A stretch of DNA of 64,000 bases, taken from positions 43,402 through 107,401 of the forward strand of contig JAKVHY010000022.1 in NCBI GenBank assembly GCA_023284085.1, given 5' to 3'. Both the position numbers and the translations under genes were made by a program. Positions within the stretch are counted from its first letter, which is position 1, and each line of letters begins with the position of its first letter. Positions 19,038 through 27,577 of the stretch are shown here, one piece after another. The notes under the pieces are model-generated. The model did not search any database and was not told the origin of the DNA. It saw only the letters and a list, made by a program, of their open reading frames with translations. The DNA is from Shewanella benthica (lineage in GTDB: Bacteria; Pseudomonadota; Gammaproteobacteria; Enterobacterales; Shewanellaceae).

Positions 19038-19405
19038 ACCCAAACCCCTACTATGATAGAAAACGCAATTGACAAGGCAAATGCGGCTTTTGCTGAAGCG
19101 ATACCAGCTGGTAACTCTTCCCAGCAACCGGCATCCATTATCAGGTGACGTATGCCAACGATAAGGTGATAACCCAGTGCGGTAAGAATTCCCCAGATGA
19201 CAAACTTAACCAGCAAGTTATCAAAAAGAGATTGTACGCCGGCGAAACTCTCTGGGGATGCTAAAGATGCATTCAGCAACCAGATAAGAATGCCAACAGC
19301 AAATAGCATGATGACACCGGAGACACGGTGGAGAATAGACGCGATCGCTGTTGCAGGAAAGCGTATGGTCTGCAGATCTAGATGGACAGGTCTTTGCTTT
19401 TTCAC
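19031..19405 (-). CDS. sdhC: Succinate dehydrogenase cytochrome b556 subunit
   Basis: First gene of the sdhCDAB–sucABCD run, 124 residues with three membrane helices. [27 protein letters not shown] is the conserved amino-terminal quinone-site region (SILHRVSG), and [12 protein letters not shown] supplies the haem-ligand histidine. It is divergent from gltA across a 431-base promoter region and overlaps sdhD by seven bases. Confidence 0.95.
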   Translation of the reverse strand: MKKQRPVHLDLQTIRFPATAIASILHRVSGVIMLFAVGILIWLLNASLASPESFAGVQSLFDNLLVKFVIWGILTALGYHLIVGIRHLIMDAGCWEELPAGIASAKAAFALSIAFSIIVGVWVW

Positions 19406-19836
19406 GTTCTGCTCACTCTGCTCTATTGAGCTATATTTTTGTTATACGAACCGCTTTTGTTCAAACATCGAACCGAGAATGAGTCACACTTCGATGCCGT
19501 TACAAAAGAAAAGTTTAAACAGACGTTTAACGCTTTAGAAACAACTTATCAGGTGACTAATGAAGCACTCTCTAAATGACAATGTCTGTGGCTCTTCTGA
19601 GCCGAAGCAAGTATACGCGCGGCAAATGTCAAATACAAACATCACATTATGCAAATATTGTTTTTTTGGTAAAAAAATCTGCCAAGTACCTGTTCTCTTA
19701 TGGGGTTTAGGCTAAATAAGACCATGGTCTAAGAAATTTAAACGCTTATTTAAATTGAAATGTGATCTGGATTCACTGTAAAGTATTGGCGTTTGATAAG
19801 CCGCACTCACATAAGAATGAAGTAAGGAGAACGGGT
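19406..19836. promoter_or_regulatory. sdhC–gltA divergent control region
   Basis: A 431-base gap serving two TCA operons. It holds facing T7 and A7 tracts (19661–19667 and 19671–19677), which suggest bent DNA, and several AT-rich stretches resembling TTTAAA-type global regulator sites (19738–19756). I could not place promoters with certainty. Confidence 0.5.
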
Positions 19837-21129
19837 ATGGCTGAAAATATAGCCAAGTTGGAACTGCCGGGGAATGACTCAATCGATCTGCCAATAAAAA
19901 AAGGCACGGCAGGATTCGATGTCATCGACATCAGCAAATTAGGTAGTAAAGGTTACTTTACCTTCGATCCAGGATTTCTCGCGACAGCCTCCTGCGAATC
20001 TGCGATTACCTATATCGACGGCGCACAGGGGATACTGCTTCACCGCGGATACCCTATCGGTGAATTAGCCATAAATTCAGATTATTTAGATCTGTGTTAT
20101 TTGCTGCTCTACGGAGAGCTTCCAACCAAAAATCAGTACGAACAATTTGTTCATACAGTTAAGAACCACACCATGGTTAACGAGCAACTCGTCGCCTTCT
20201 TTAAAGGCTTCAGACGTGATGCTCACCCCATGGCAATGCTATGTGGTGTTACGGGTGCACTTTCTGCATTTTACCAAGATTCACTAGATGTTAACGATGA
20301 GCGTCACCGCGAAATCGCCGCGTTCCGTCTAGTCTCTAAGATGCCGACAATTGCCGCCATGTGCTACAAGTACTCGATCGGTCAGCCATTCGTATATCCA
20401 CGTAATGACTTGAGCTACGCGGGTAACTTCCTTAGCATGATGTTTGCTGTGCCATGTGAAGAATACAAGGTTAACCCGATTGTTGAACGTGCCATGGATC
20501 GCATCTTTATTTTGCATGCGGATCATGAGCAAAACGCGTCGACATCGACAGTACGTCTAGCTGGTTCTTCAGGTGCTAACCCATTTGCATGTATTGCAGC
20601 GGGTATTGCATCACTTTGGGGACCTGCTCATGGCGGCGCTAACGAAGCGTGTCTGAACATGCTCGAAGAGATTGGCACAGTGGATCGTATCCCTGAGTTC
20701 ATCGCTCGCGCTAAAGACAAGGAAGATCCTTTCCGTCTGATGGGCTTCGGACATCGCGTCTATAAGAACTTCGACCCTCGCGCTAAAGTTATGCGTGAAA
20801 CGTGTCATGAAGTCCTTAAAGAGCTTAATGTTAACGACCCACTGCTCGATGTTGCCATGGAACTCGAACGTATCGCCCTTGAAGATGATTATTTCGTCTC
20901 TAAGAAGCTATATCCAAACGTCGATTTCTACTCAGGTATCATCATGAAGGCTATCGGTATTCCGACTAGCATGTTCACTGTACTGTTCGCCTTAGCGCGT
21001 ACAGTGGGTTGGATTGCTCATTGGAAAGAGATGTTGGATCAACCTGGTCATAAGATCAGTCGTCCACGTCAATTGTATACCGGCGCACCTGAGCGTAGCT
21101 TTGTCTCACAAGACAAACGTGAATCTTAA
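19837..21129 (+). CDS. gltA: Citrate synthase (type II)
   Basis: Condenses acetyl-CoA with oxaloacetate, the entry step of the TCA cycle. The 430-residue protein has the active-site [20 protein letters not shown], the second histidine in [13 protein letters not shown], and DFYSGI with the catalytic Asp. An N-terminal beta domain (residues about 1–60) marks the hexameric NADH-sensitive gram-negative type. The ATG at 19837 has AAGGAG seven to eight bases upstream; the frame is open to 19762 but lacks a ribosome site there. It is followed by a CTAG heptad array and a terminator. Confidence 0.97.
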   Translation: MAENIAKLELPGNDSIDLPIKKGTAGFDVIDISKLGSKGYFTFDPGFLATASCESAITYIDGAQGILLHRGYPIGELAINSDYLDLCYLLLYGELPTKNQYEQFVHTVKNHTMVNEQLVAFFKGFRRDAHPMAMLCGVTGALSAFYQDSLDVNDERHREIAAFRLVSKMPTIAAMCYKYSIGQPFVYPRNDLSYAGNFLSMMFAVPCEEYKVNPIVERAMDRIFILHADHEQNASTSTVRLAGSSGANPFACIAAGIASLWGPAHGGANEACLNMLEEIGTVDRIPEFIARAKDKEDPFRLMGFGHRVYKNFDPRAKVMRETCHEVLKELNVNDPLLDVAMELERIALEDDYFVSKKLYPNVDFYSGIIMKAIGIPTSMFTVLFALARTVGWIAHWKEMLDQPGHKISRPRQLYTGAPERSFVSQDKRES

Positions 21130-21140
21130 CGTCTCTGGGA

Positions 21141-21203
21141 CTAGGTTCTAGAACCTAGGGATCAGGACCTAGAAATTAAAATCTAGGAAGCAGGAACTAA
21201 AAA
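21141..21203. repeat. Seven-base CTAG array after gltA
   Basis: Starting 12 bases after the gltA stop, the sequence falls into consecutive heptads: CTAGGTT, CTAGAAC, CTAGGGA, TCAGGAC, CTAGAAA, TTAAAAT, CTAGGAA, GCAGGAA, CTAAAAA. Five of nine begin with exact CTAG. The first 18 bases (21141–21158) form a perfect palindrome. The array ends at the terminator stem. Confidence 0.7.
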
Positions 21204-21228
21204 AAGGCACTCATCGAGTGCCTTTTTT
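21199..21228 (+). terminator. Bidirectional terminator between gltA and the lipoprotein gene
   Basis: GGCACTC and GAGTGCC pair around a 3-base loop, flanked by A7 on the left and T6 on the right, so it works on both strands. It lies between two convergent genes. Confidence 0.9.
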
Positions 21229-21234
21229 ATACGG

Positions 21235-22116
21235 TTAATTTGGTAAGCTTCTACCGACTTCAATACAACTGTCGAAGTCTCTCAAATCACAACCCTTGTT
21301 GAACCATTTAGCTTCATTATCACCTGCAGACATCTGGCCAGCCCTACGGCATCCAGAGATATCACCCAATTCACACGCACGGCCATAATAGAGTATCGCG
21401 CCGACTGTATCCTTGAAACGCTCCACCCCTTTCCAGGCGAATTGATAACAAGCAGAAGCATCATCATTCATGCAGCAATCCTGATACTGGCTAATCAAAT
21501 GTCTAGGGTATTTAGCTTCATCAATTGAACACACTTGGGTGATCTTGGCAGGTTTTGTGGGGGCATTCATCACCAGGAAGCTTTGACTAACGATCTCTGT
21601 GCCCTTTTCGAGTACTGATACCGTCCACTTACCTGAAACCAACTCTGATTCTGATTCAAAATTCCAAATCACATAGTTAGGTCTGCCAAAGTAGAGTGTG
21701 TCTTGCCAGCTCGATTCGGTCGTCACGGCCCCATCAGTAGATATGATTTCAGGATGTTTAACGATAATGGTTACTGGCACTTTTCTTGGCATATCAACCA
21801 GTATCTTTGCTGATGCTTTATCCTTTTTGATCATATCAACCGCAACGGAAGCGGTGTAAGTGTAACCAAAGCCACTACCCAATTTCGGTGCAATAGGAAA
21901 GCTTGGAGTGATATCGTACCCAACTATCATCCCATTCATTTTTCTTGGAGTAGCAAGGCCTTTAGCATCGATACTGGCATTGATGCCAACGCTATGCTCA
22001 ATGGACGATTCAGTCATGTCCTCAGTAGATGCTGGTTCATTGGGGATATTACTGCATGCAGGTAAACTTAAAAGACAGACAATTGAAAAAACTTGTACAA
22101 ACTTCATACTATTCAT
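21235..22116 (-). CDS. Lipoprotein with DUF3859-like and Cys-rich Sel1-like domains
   Basis: A 293-residue envelope protein. The signal ends in a lipobox (LLSLPACS), so it is probably lipid-anchored. Residues about 60–180 resemble the DUF3859 beta-sandwich (APKLGSGFGYTY ... SGKWTVSVLEKGTEIVSQSFLV). The C-terminal 90 residues have paired-cysteine helical repeats like Sel1/Hcp proteins (CCMNDDASACYQFAWKG; RACELGDISGCRRAGQ; KGCDLRDFDSCIEVG). Such repeats usually mediate protein binding. I know no function for the combination. A second ATG at 22107 is equally possible. Confidence 0.75.
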   Translation of the reverse strand: MNSMKFVQVFSIVCLLSLPACSNIPNEPASTEDMTESSIEHSVGINASIDAKGLATPRKMNGMIVGYDITPSFPIAPKLGSGFGYTYTASVAVDMIKKDKASAKILVDMPRKVPVTIIVKHPEIISTDGAVTTESSWQDTLYFGRPNYVIWNFESESELVSGKWTVSVLEKGTEIVSQSFLVMNAPTKPAKITQVCSIDEAKYPRHLISQYQDCCMNDDASACYQFAWKGVERFKDTVGAILYYGRACELGDISGCRRAGQMSAGDNEAKWFNKGCDLRDFDSCIEVGRSLPN

Positions 22117-22397
22117 TACTTTAGATATTTAAAAGCTGGCATGCTACTGAACTGAAGACAGATAAACAAGATACTTTACCATAACAAATTACAACAAGGA
22201 GACAGAGCTCACATCAAGAGTGTAACTATTCAAGTACACAGCTTTTTCAATGATAAAGTTGATTAGGTGTTGATCTTTAACGGCTACTGATTGTTGAGCT
22301 TGATTAAACTTTCGTATCAGTATCATGCAAGTCCTACACGGTTATTATATGCCTGATGAGCGCGATATAATAACCGGACAGACATAAGCTGGGAGAA

Positions 22398-22772
22398 TTA
22401 ATCCGCTAACCATTTATCGACGGCTTCACGCTTACGCTTGTTCATATCACGGCGCATCTCTTCGGCAATCTCATCGCGGGGGTCCAATCTATCTTTTGCC
22501 CTGTTTATCTTCCTGGAAGCATTGTGCTCCATTTTATCCAGTTTCTTGTCGACATAGCTGCCATCGGCCAGATCCCGAGCATTGTCTGCGGCTCTATTGA
22601 CCTTATGCTTTGTCTTCTTGTACTCATGCTTGTACTTATATTTGTTGTCTTTAAGGTCACGATTCATGCGTACTGCGTCTTTCAACAAGTTCTGTGCATG
22701 TAGGTGTGGTGAGAATACGAACGCTGACATCAAGGTCATAGCGACTACATTTTTCATCAGAGTGAATTTCAT
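22398..22772 (-). CDS. Small secreted, lysine- and arginine-rich protein with repeated start codons
   Basis: A basic secreted protein with signal MKNVVAMTLMSAFVFSPHLHA and a mature part of about 95 residues that is helical and highly charged (NKYKYKHEYKKTKHKVNRAADNAR), probably coiled-coil or RNA/envelope binding. Family unknown. Four in-frame ATGs at 22802, 22787, 22772 and 22757 are spaced exactly 15 bases apart in a tandem repeat. I give 22772 as a compromise; none has a good ribosome site. The nearest strong one (GGAGG, about 22832) faces a three-codon ORF instead. Confidence 0.6.
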   Translation of the reverse strand: MKFTLMKNVVAMTLMSAFVFSPHLHAQNLLKDAVRMNRDLKDNKYKYKHEYKKTKHKVNRAADNARDLADGSYVDKKLDKMEHNASRKINRAKDRLDPRDEIAEEMRRDMNKRKREAVDKWLAD

Positions 22773-22853
22773 AAGACTAAGTGCCATAAGAGTGTCTTCC
22801 ATAAGAGTTATCTACGCATTATCTCCCTCCAATCCCAGTAAATGAACGCCACT

Positions 22854-22930
22854 TGATGCATTAAGGTTATTAACCAAACAAATGAACCCAATGAATGCAT
22901 TTAGATTATTAACAAAGCAAATGAACTGAA
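22854..22930. repeat. Imperfect tandem duplication of about 38 bases
   Basis: Two copies, 22854–22891 and 22892–22930, share the order GATGCATT, TTATTAAC, CAAATGAAC. Part of a third copy (AATGAACGCCACTTGATGCATT) precedes them. Neither reading direction gives an ORF with a ribosome site. Confidence 0.6.
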
Positions 22931-23166
22931 ATAACGCCCCCTTGATACATCTTGTATCAAATGGTGTTTGAATTGTTACAAATTTGATCGTTAAATCCCT
23001 ACTAGTCAAAAGCATCATTTTTTAAACCTTTTCGCTACATAATGTTTAACAAGTTTAACCGAGCCGAGAACTTAAACGCTAAGGCGTTGTATTTAAGCAA
23101 CTTAACGTCTTGGCATGACTTGTGCTTAGTTAGTGGTAATTGCAACAAATAACTTAGGTATTTTAC
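22931..23166. promoter_or_regulatory. Control region before the RND efflux operon, with sigma54-like element
   Basis: Together with the repeats to its left this makes a gene-free stretch of nearly 400 bases. At 23110–23126 TTGGCATGACTTGTGCT has GG (23112–23113) and GC (23124–23125) exactly ten bases apart and matches the sigma54 -24/-12 consensus except at two positions. The RND gene starts 42 bases after the GC. Functional use is an inference. Confidence 0.4.
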
Positions 23167-24294
23167 ATGGACTCTTTAAATACACTCGCTAACAGTCAAG
23201 TAATTCACTCACATAAATCCGGCATTCAGACTCGCCCACTCAATGGTTTTAAATTTGCACTTCCTCTCCTTCTGGTATCAGTACTCTCAGCGTGTAGCGG
23301 TGAAGAGCCTGCTAAAGAAGAGGAGAAGTATGCCGTTCCAGTCGAAACGACCACTGTCATTCAGGGAGATGTCTCTTCTTTCTACAGCACAACTGCCACA
23401 CTCGAAGCCCCGGAAGAAGCTAAGGTGGTCACTCGCATCGCAGGCTTGATTGAAGCTATCAAGGTCGAAGAGGGCGACAGAGTCACTAAGGGTCAATTGC
23501 TGGCGGTTATCGATGCTAAGAGACAGAGATACGATCTCGCCCGCTCACAAGCCGAAGTAGAAATCATCGAACAAGAACTCAACCGATTAAAGAAGATGGG
23601 CAATAGGGAGTTTTTCAGCGCAGATTCCATGGCCAAACTCGAATACAAGATGCAGGCCGCTATCGCTAAACGCGATTTGGCTAGCCTACAGGTCGAAGAG
23701 AGCATGGTTCGCTCCCCTATCGAGGGCGTTGTCGCCACTCGCTACGTTAAAAAAGGCAATATGGCAAAAGAGTTCGACGAGCTATTTTATATCGTTAATC
23801 AAGACGAACTGCACGGTATCGTCCATCTGCCCGAACAGCAACTTCAGAGCTTACGTCTGGGCCAGGACGCACAAGTGTTCGCCAATAAACATTCCCAAGA
23901 TACGGTTCATGCCAAAGTATTGCGCATCAGCCCCATAGTCGATGCCCAGAGTGGTACCTTCAAGGTCACCCTATCTGTACCCAATGCCGATGCCAAGTTA
24001 AAAGCTGGCATGTTTACCCGAGTAGAGCTCAGGTATGACACCCACAATAATGTGATCACTGTGCCTTATAACGCTGTGGTCAACCAAGATAATCAGTTTG
24101 CCCTATATGTCATCGACGGGACTAACGTTAATCGCCGTGAAGTATCTCTGGGGTATCGTGAAGCCGATACCGTTGAGATAATCGCCGGTATCGAACCTGG
24201 TGAGCAGATAGTGATCCGCGGTCAACAAAATTTAAAAGATCAGTCGCTTGTAGAAGTGATCAGTTCATTAGATCTCGCCTCAGTCGAGAAGTAA
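23167..24294 (+). CDS. RND efflux periplasmic adaptor (membrane fusion lipoprotein)
   Basis: The adaptor subunit of a tripartite RND pump, 375 residues. The N-terminus is unusually long (about 30 residues) before the hydrophobic stretch ALPLLLVSVLSAC, where Cys43 is a likely lipid-attachment site. Then come the barrel-sandwich half (VVTRIAGLIEAIKVEEGDRVTKGQLLAVID), a helical hairpin, the second lipoyl half (VRSPIEGVVATRYVKKGN) and the beta-barrel domain. It is first in a three-gene operon with two RND pumps, and no outer-membrane channel gene is present. Confidence 0.92.
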   Translation: MDSLNTLANSQVIHSHKSGIQTRPLNGFKFALPLLLVSVLSACSGEEPAKEEEKYAVPVETTTVIQGDVSSFYSTTATLEAPEEAKVVTRIAGLIEAIKVEEGDRVTKGQLLAVIDAKRQRYDLARSQAEVEIIEQELNRLKKMGNREFFSADSMAKLEYKMQAAIAKRDLASLQVEESMVRSPIEGVVATRYVKKGNMAKEFDELFYIVNQDELHGIVHLPEQQLQSLRLGQDAQVFANKHSQDTVHAKVLRISPIVDAQSGTFKVTLSVPNADAKLKAGMFTRVELRYDTHNNVITVPYNAVVNQDNQFALYVIDGTNVNRREVSLGYREADTVEIIAGIEPGEQIVIRGQQNLKDQSLVEVISSLDLASVEK

Positions 24295-24307
24295 AGGAAG
24301 CCGAACT

Positions 24308-27300
24308 ATGTCTATAATAACAACATCGGTAAGACGACCAGTCACAGTATGGATGTTCATGTTGGCAGTGATCCTGTTCGGCATGGTGGGTTTCTCACGC
24401 TTGGCTGTCAAACTCCTGCCTGACTTGAGTTACCCCACGATCACCATACGAACTCTGTATGTGGGCGCTGCGCCAGTCGAAATCGAGCAACTCGTCTCTA
24501 AACCCATCGAAGAAGCGGCGGGTATCGTCAAAGGTTTAAGAAAAATCAGTTCAATATCACGCTCTGGTATGTCTGATGTGGTACTAGAGTTCGAATGGGG
24601 CACTGACATGGACATGGCCAGTCTGGATGTTCGTGAAAAACTGGACACGATAATCTTGCCTCTCGATGTAAAGAAGCCGCTACTGCTTAGATTTAATCCA
24701 AACCTTGATCCTATCGTTCGCCTCGCCTTATCGGTTCCCGATGCCAGTGATAACGAACTCAAGCAGATGCGTACTTACGCCGAAGAGGAATTAAAACGCC
24801 AACTCGAATCCTTAACCGGTGTCGCCGCAGTCAGACTCTCAGGCGGTCTACAGCAAGAAGTGCACATTCTGCTCAATCAAGAAAAACTGACTCAGCTCAA
24901 TCTAAACGCCGATAAAATACGTAATCGTATCGCCGAAGAAAATATTAACCTGTCTGCGGGTAAAGTGGTCCAGGGAGATAAAGAGTATTTGGTGCGCACC
25001 CTTAACCAGTTCAACTCTCTGGAAGAGTTGGGTGAAATCATCGTGTACCGCGACGCTCAGACATTGGTCAGGCTATTTGAGGTTGCCGACATTGTCGATG
25101 CCCATAAGGAGCGTAACGATATCACCCGCATTGGCGATCAAGAATCTATCGAGCTGGCAATTTACAAGGAAGGAGACGCGAATACCGTCGCCGTAGCCAG
25201 AAAAGTCAACGCGGCGCTCAAGCAGTTAAATGCCAATCAGGTAAAATCAGAATTAACCGTTATCTACGATCAATCGGAATTTATCGAGAGTGCAGTGAGT
25301 GAGGTGACATCGTCAGCACTGATAGGTAGTTTGCTCTCTATGTTGATCATCTATCTATTTCTGAAAGATATTATTCCCACCTTGATCATCTCTATCTCGA
25401 TTCCTTTCTCGGTCATCGCCACATTTAACATGATGTATTTTGCCGATATCAGCTTAAACATCATGTCACTGGGGGGAATCGCACTGGCTGTGGGATTACT
25501 GGTCGACAACGCTATTGTGGTACTCGAAAACATAGATCGCTGTCGTTCCTTGGGCATGAGTAAGCTCGAAGCGGCTGTGAAAGGTACTCAAGAGGTCTCC
25601 GGGGCGATATTTGCTTCAACCCTGACCACACTCGCCGTATTTGTCCCTCTGGTCTTCGTCGATGGTGTCGCTGGCGCCCTGTTCTCCGATCAAGCTTTGA
25701 CTGTCACCTTCGCGCTGTTAGCCTCGCTTCTGGTCGCGCTCACCACCATTCCTATGTTGGCGTCTCGTGAAGGCATAAAGTCTCTACCTCCTCTACTCGC
25801 TAAGGAAAAAAAGCCCACACCAGAGACTAAAATGGGCAAGTTAACACACTACAGCGCCACGGTTTTCTCTTTCCCGTTTATCGTCTTATTCAGTTACTTA
25901 CCCAGTGCCCTGTTAACCTTAGCGCTTATGTTCGGCCGCCTGCTGTCTTGGTTCACCGGACTGTTTATGCGCCCACTGAGCCAAGGATTCAACTGGTGTT
26001 ACCATAAACTTGAAGGTATCTATCATCAACTGCTCGCCTTGGCGCTTAGATTCAGGGTCATGACCCTGTCTATCGCCATCCTGATCACCTTAGGCGCGGC
26101 CTCCTTGGTGCCTAAATTGGGAATGGAGCTTATTCCTCCCATGAACCAAGGTGAATTCTATGTCGAGATCCTCCTGCCCCCAGGAACCGAAGTATCAGAA
26201 ACTGACAAGATACTGCGTCGACTCGCCCTGTCGATAAAAGGCAGAGAAGATGTTAAGCATGCCTATAGTCAGGCGGGAAGTGGTGGCTTGATGACATCGG
26301 ATACCTCTCGTGGCGGTGAAAACTGGGGACGCTTGCAGGTCGTGCTAGCAGATCCTGATGCCTTCGATGCCGTCGCATCTGTGCTACGTACCACAGCTAT
26401 GCGTATTCCTGAGCTGGAGGCTCAGATACAACACCCAGAGCTATTTAGTTTCAAGACACCACTTGAAATTGAGCTAATTGGTTATGATCTGACACAACTG
26501 AAGCAAACGGCTAATGACTTAGTCGACGCCTTGTCAGACTCAGACCGCTTTGCAGATCTTAAGTCCAGCTTAAGAGATGGCCAACCTGAGATCAGTATTC
26601 GCTTCGATCATCAACGTTTGGCGGCACTGGGCATGGACGCGCCGACCGTGGCAAATCGTATCGCTCAGAGAATTGGTGGTACCGTTGCCAGCCAATACAC
26701 GGTGAGAGATCGTAAAGTCGATATTCTGGTCAGAAGTGAGCTAGATGAGCGCGATCAAATAAGCGATATCGGCGCCATGATCATCAACCCAGAGAGCAGT
26801 CACCCCATTTCACTCAGTGCGGTTGCCGATGTAACACTCAAACTAGGTCCTTCGGCCATCAATCGAATCAGTCAACAAAGAGTCGCCATCGTCTCGGCGA
26901 ACTTAGCCTATGGCGATCTCAACGAAGCCGTATTGGAAGCCAGAAACATCTTAGCCAAGCAGACGCTACCAACCTCGATTCAAGCCAGGTTTGGTGGTCA
27001 GAATGAGGAGATGGAGCACTCATTCCAGTCGCTACAGATAGCCTTAGTGTTAGCCATATTCTTAGTCTATCTGGTCATGGCCAGTCAGTTTGAATCACTG
27101 CTGCACCCCCTGCTTATTCTGATTGCCGTGCCTATGGCAGTCGGTGGCAGTATATTGGGCCTCTATGTAACTGGCACCCACTTGAGTGTGGTGGTGTTCA
27201 TCGGACTCATCATGCTAGCTGGCATAGTGGTCAACAATGCCATCGTACTGGTGGATCGCATTAACCAGCTACGCCAAGAGGGCAAAGAGAAGATGGCGGC

Positions 27301-27577
27301 CATATCTGAAGCGGCCAAGTCTCGTTTACGTCCCATTATCATGACCACCATGACGACGGCCTTAGGCCTGTCCCCCATGGCCTTCGGCTTGGGCGATGGT
27401 TCTGAGGTCCGCGCGCCTATGGCAATCACGGTAATATTCGGTCTGATCTTATCGACCCTACTCACCTTAGTGGTGATACCTGTGCTGTACGCCCTGTTCG
27501 ATCGCAAGGAATATGCCCCAGCAGAGGCCAAAGATACCCAAGACCCACTGCTCACGAGTGAAGGAGGTCAGGCATGA
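24308..27577 (+). CDS. RND efflux transporter, first of a pair
   Basis: A 1089-residue AcrB-superfamily inner-membrane pump with twelve membrane segments and two large periplasmic loops. It starts ITTSVRRPVTVWMFMLAVILFG. The proton-relay TM4 reads GLLVDNAIVVLEN, with one Asp where AcrB has two. TM10–11 shows VVNNAIVLVDRINQLR. A long loop after TM6 (KKPTPETKMGK) adds extra length. It starts 13 bases after the adaptor and overlaps the second pump by four bases (ATGA), so the two may form a heteromeric pump as in MdtBC-type systems. Substrate unknown. Confidence 0.92.
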   Translation: MSIITTSVRRPVTVWMFMLAVILFGMVGFSRLAVKLLPDLSYPTITIRTLYVGAAPVEIEQLVSKPIEEAAGIVKGLRKISSISRSGMSDVVLEFEWGTDMDMASLDVREKLDTIILPLDVKKPLLLRFNPNLDPIVRLALSVPDASDNELKQMRTYAEEELKRQLESLTGVAAVRLSGGLQQEVHILLNQEKLTQLNLNADKIRNRIAEENINLSAGKVVQGDKEYLVRTLNQFNSLEELGEIIVYRDAQTLVRLFEVADIVDAHKERNDITRIGDQESIELAIYKEGDANTVAVARKVNAALKQLNANQVKSELTVIYDQSEFIESAVSEVTSSALIGSLLSMLIIYLFLKDIIPTLIISISIPFSVIATFNMMYFADISLNIMSLGGIALAVGLLVDNAIVVLENIDRCRSLGMSKLEAAVKGTQEVSGAIFASTLTTLAVFVPLVFVDGVAGALFSDQALTVTFALLASLLVALTTIPMLASREGIKSLPPLLAKEKKPTPETKMGKLTHYSATVFSFPFIVLFSYLPSALLTLALMFGRLLSWFTGLFMRPLSQGFNWCYHKLEGIYHQLLALALRFRVMTLSIAILITLGAASLVPKLGMELIPPMNQGEFYVEILLPPGTEVSETDKILRRLALSIKGREDVKHAYSQAGSGGLMTSDTSRGGENWGRLQVVLADPDAFDAVASVLRTTAMRIPELEAQIQHPELFSFKTPLEIELIGYDLTQLKQTANDLVDALSDSDRFADLKSSLRDGQPEISIRFDHQRLAALGMDAPTVANRIAQRIGGTVASQYTVRDRKVDILVRSELDERDQISDIGAMIINPESSHPISLSAVADVTLKLGPSAINRISQQRVAIVSANLAYGDLNEAVLEARNILAKQTLPTSIQARFGGQNEEMEHSFQSLQIALVLAIFLVYLVMASQFESLLHPLLILIAVPMAVGGSILGLYVTGTHLSVVVFIGLIMLAGIVVNNAIVLVDRINQLRQEGKEKMAAISEAAKSRLRPIIMTTMTTALGLSPMAFGLGDGSEVRAPMAITVIFGLILSTLLTLVVIPVLYALFDRKEYAPAEAKDTQDPLLTSEGGQA

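Noticed and set aside
19758..19768. CRP site upstream of gltA
   Set aside because: AAATGTGATCT is a perfect left half, but the right half (TCACT) is one base out of phase, so a functional site is doubtful.
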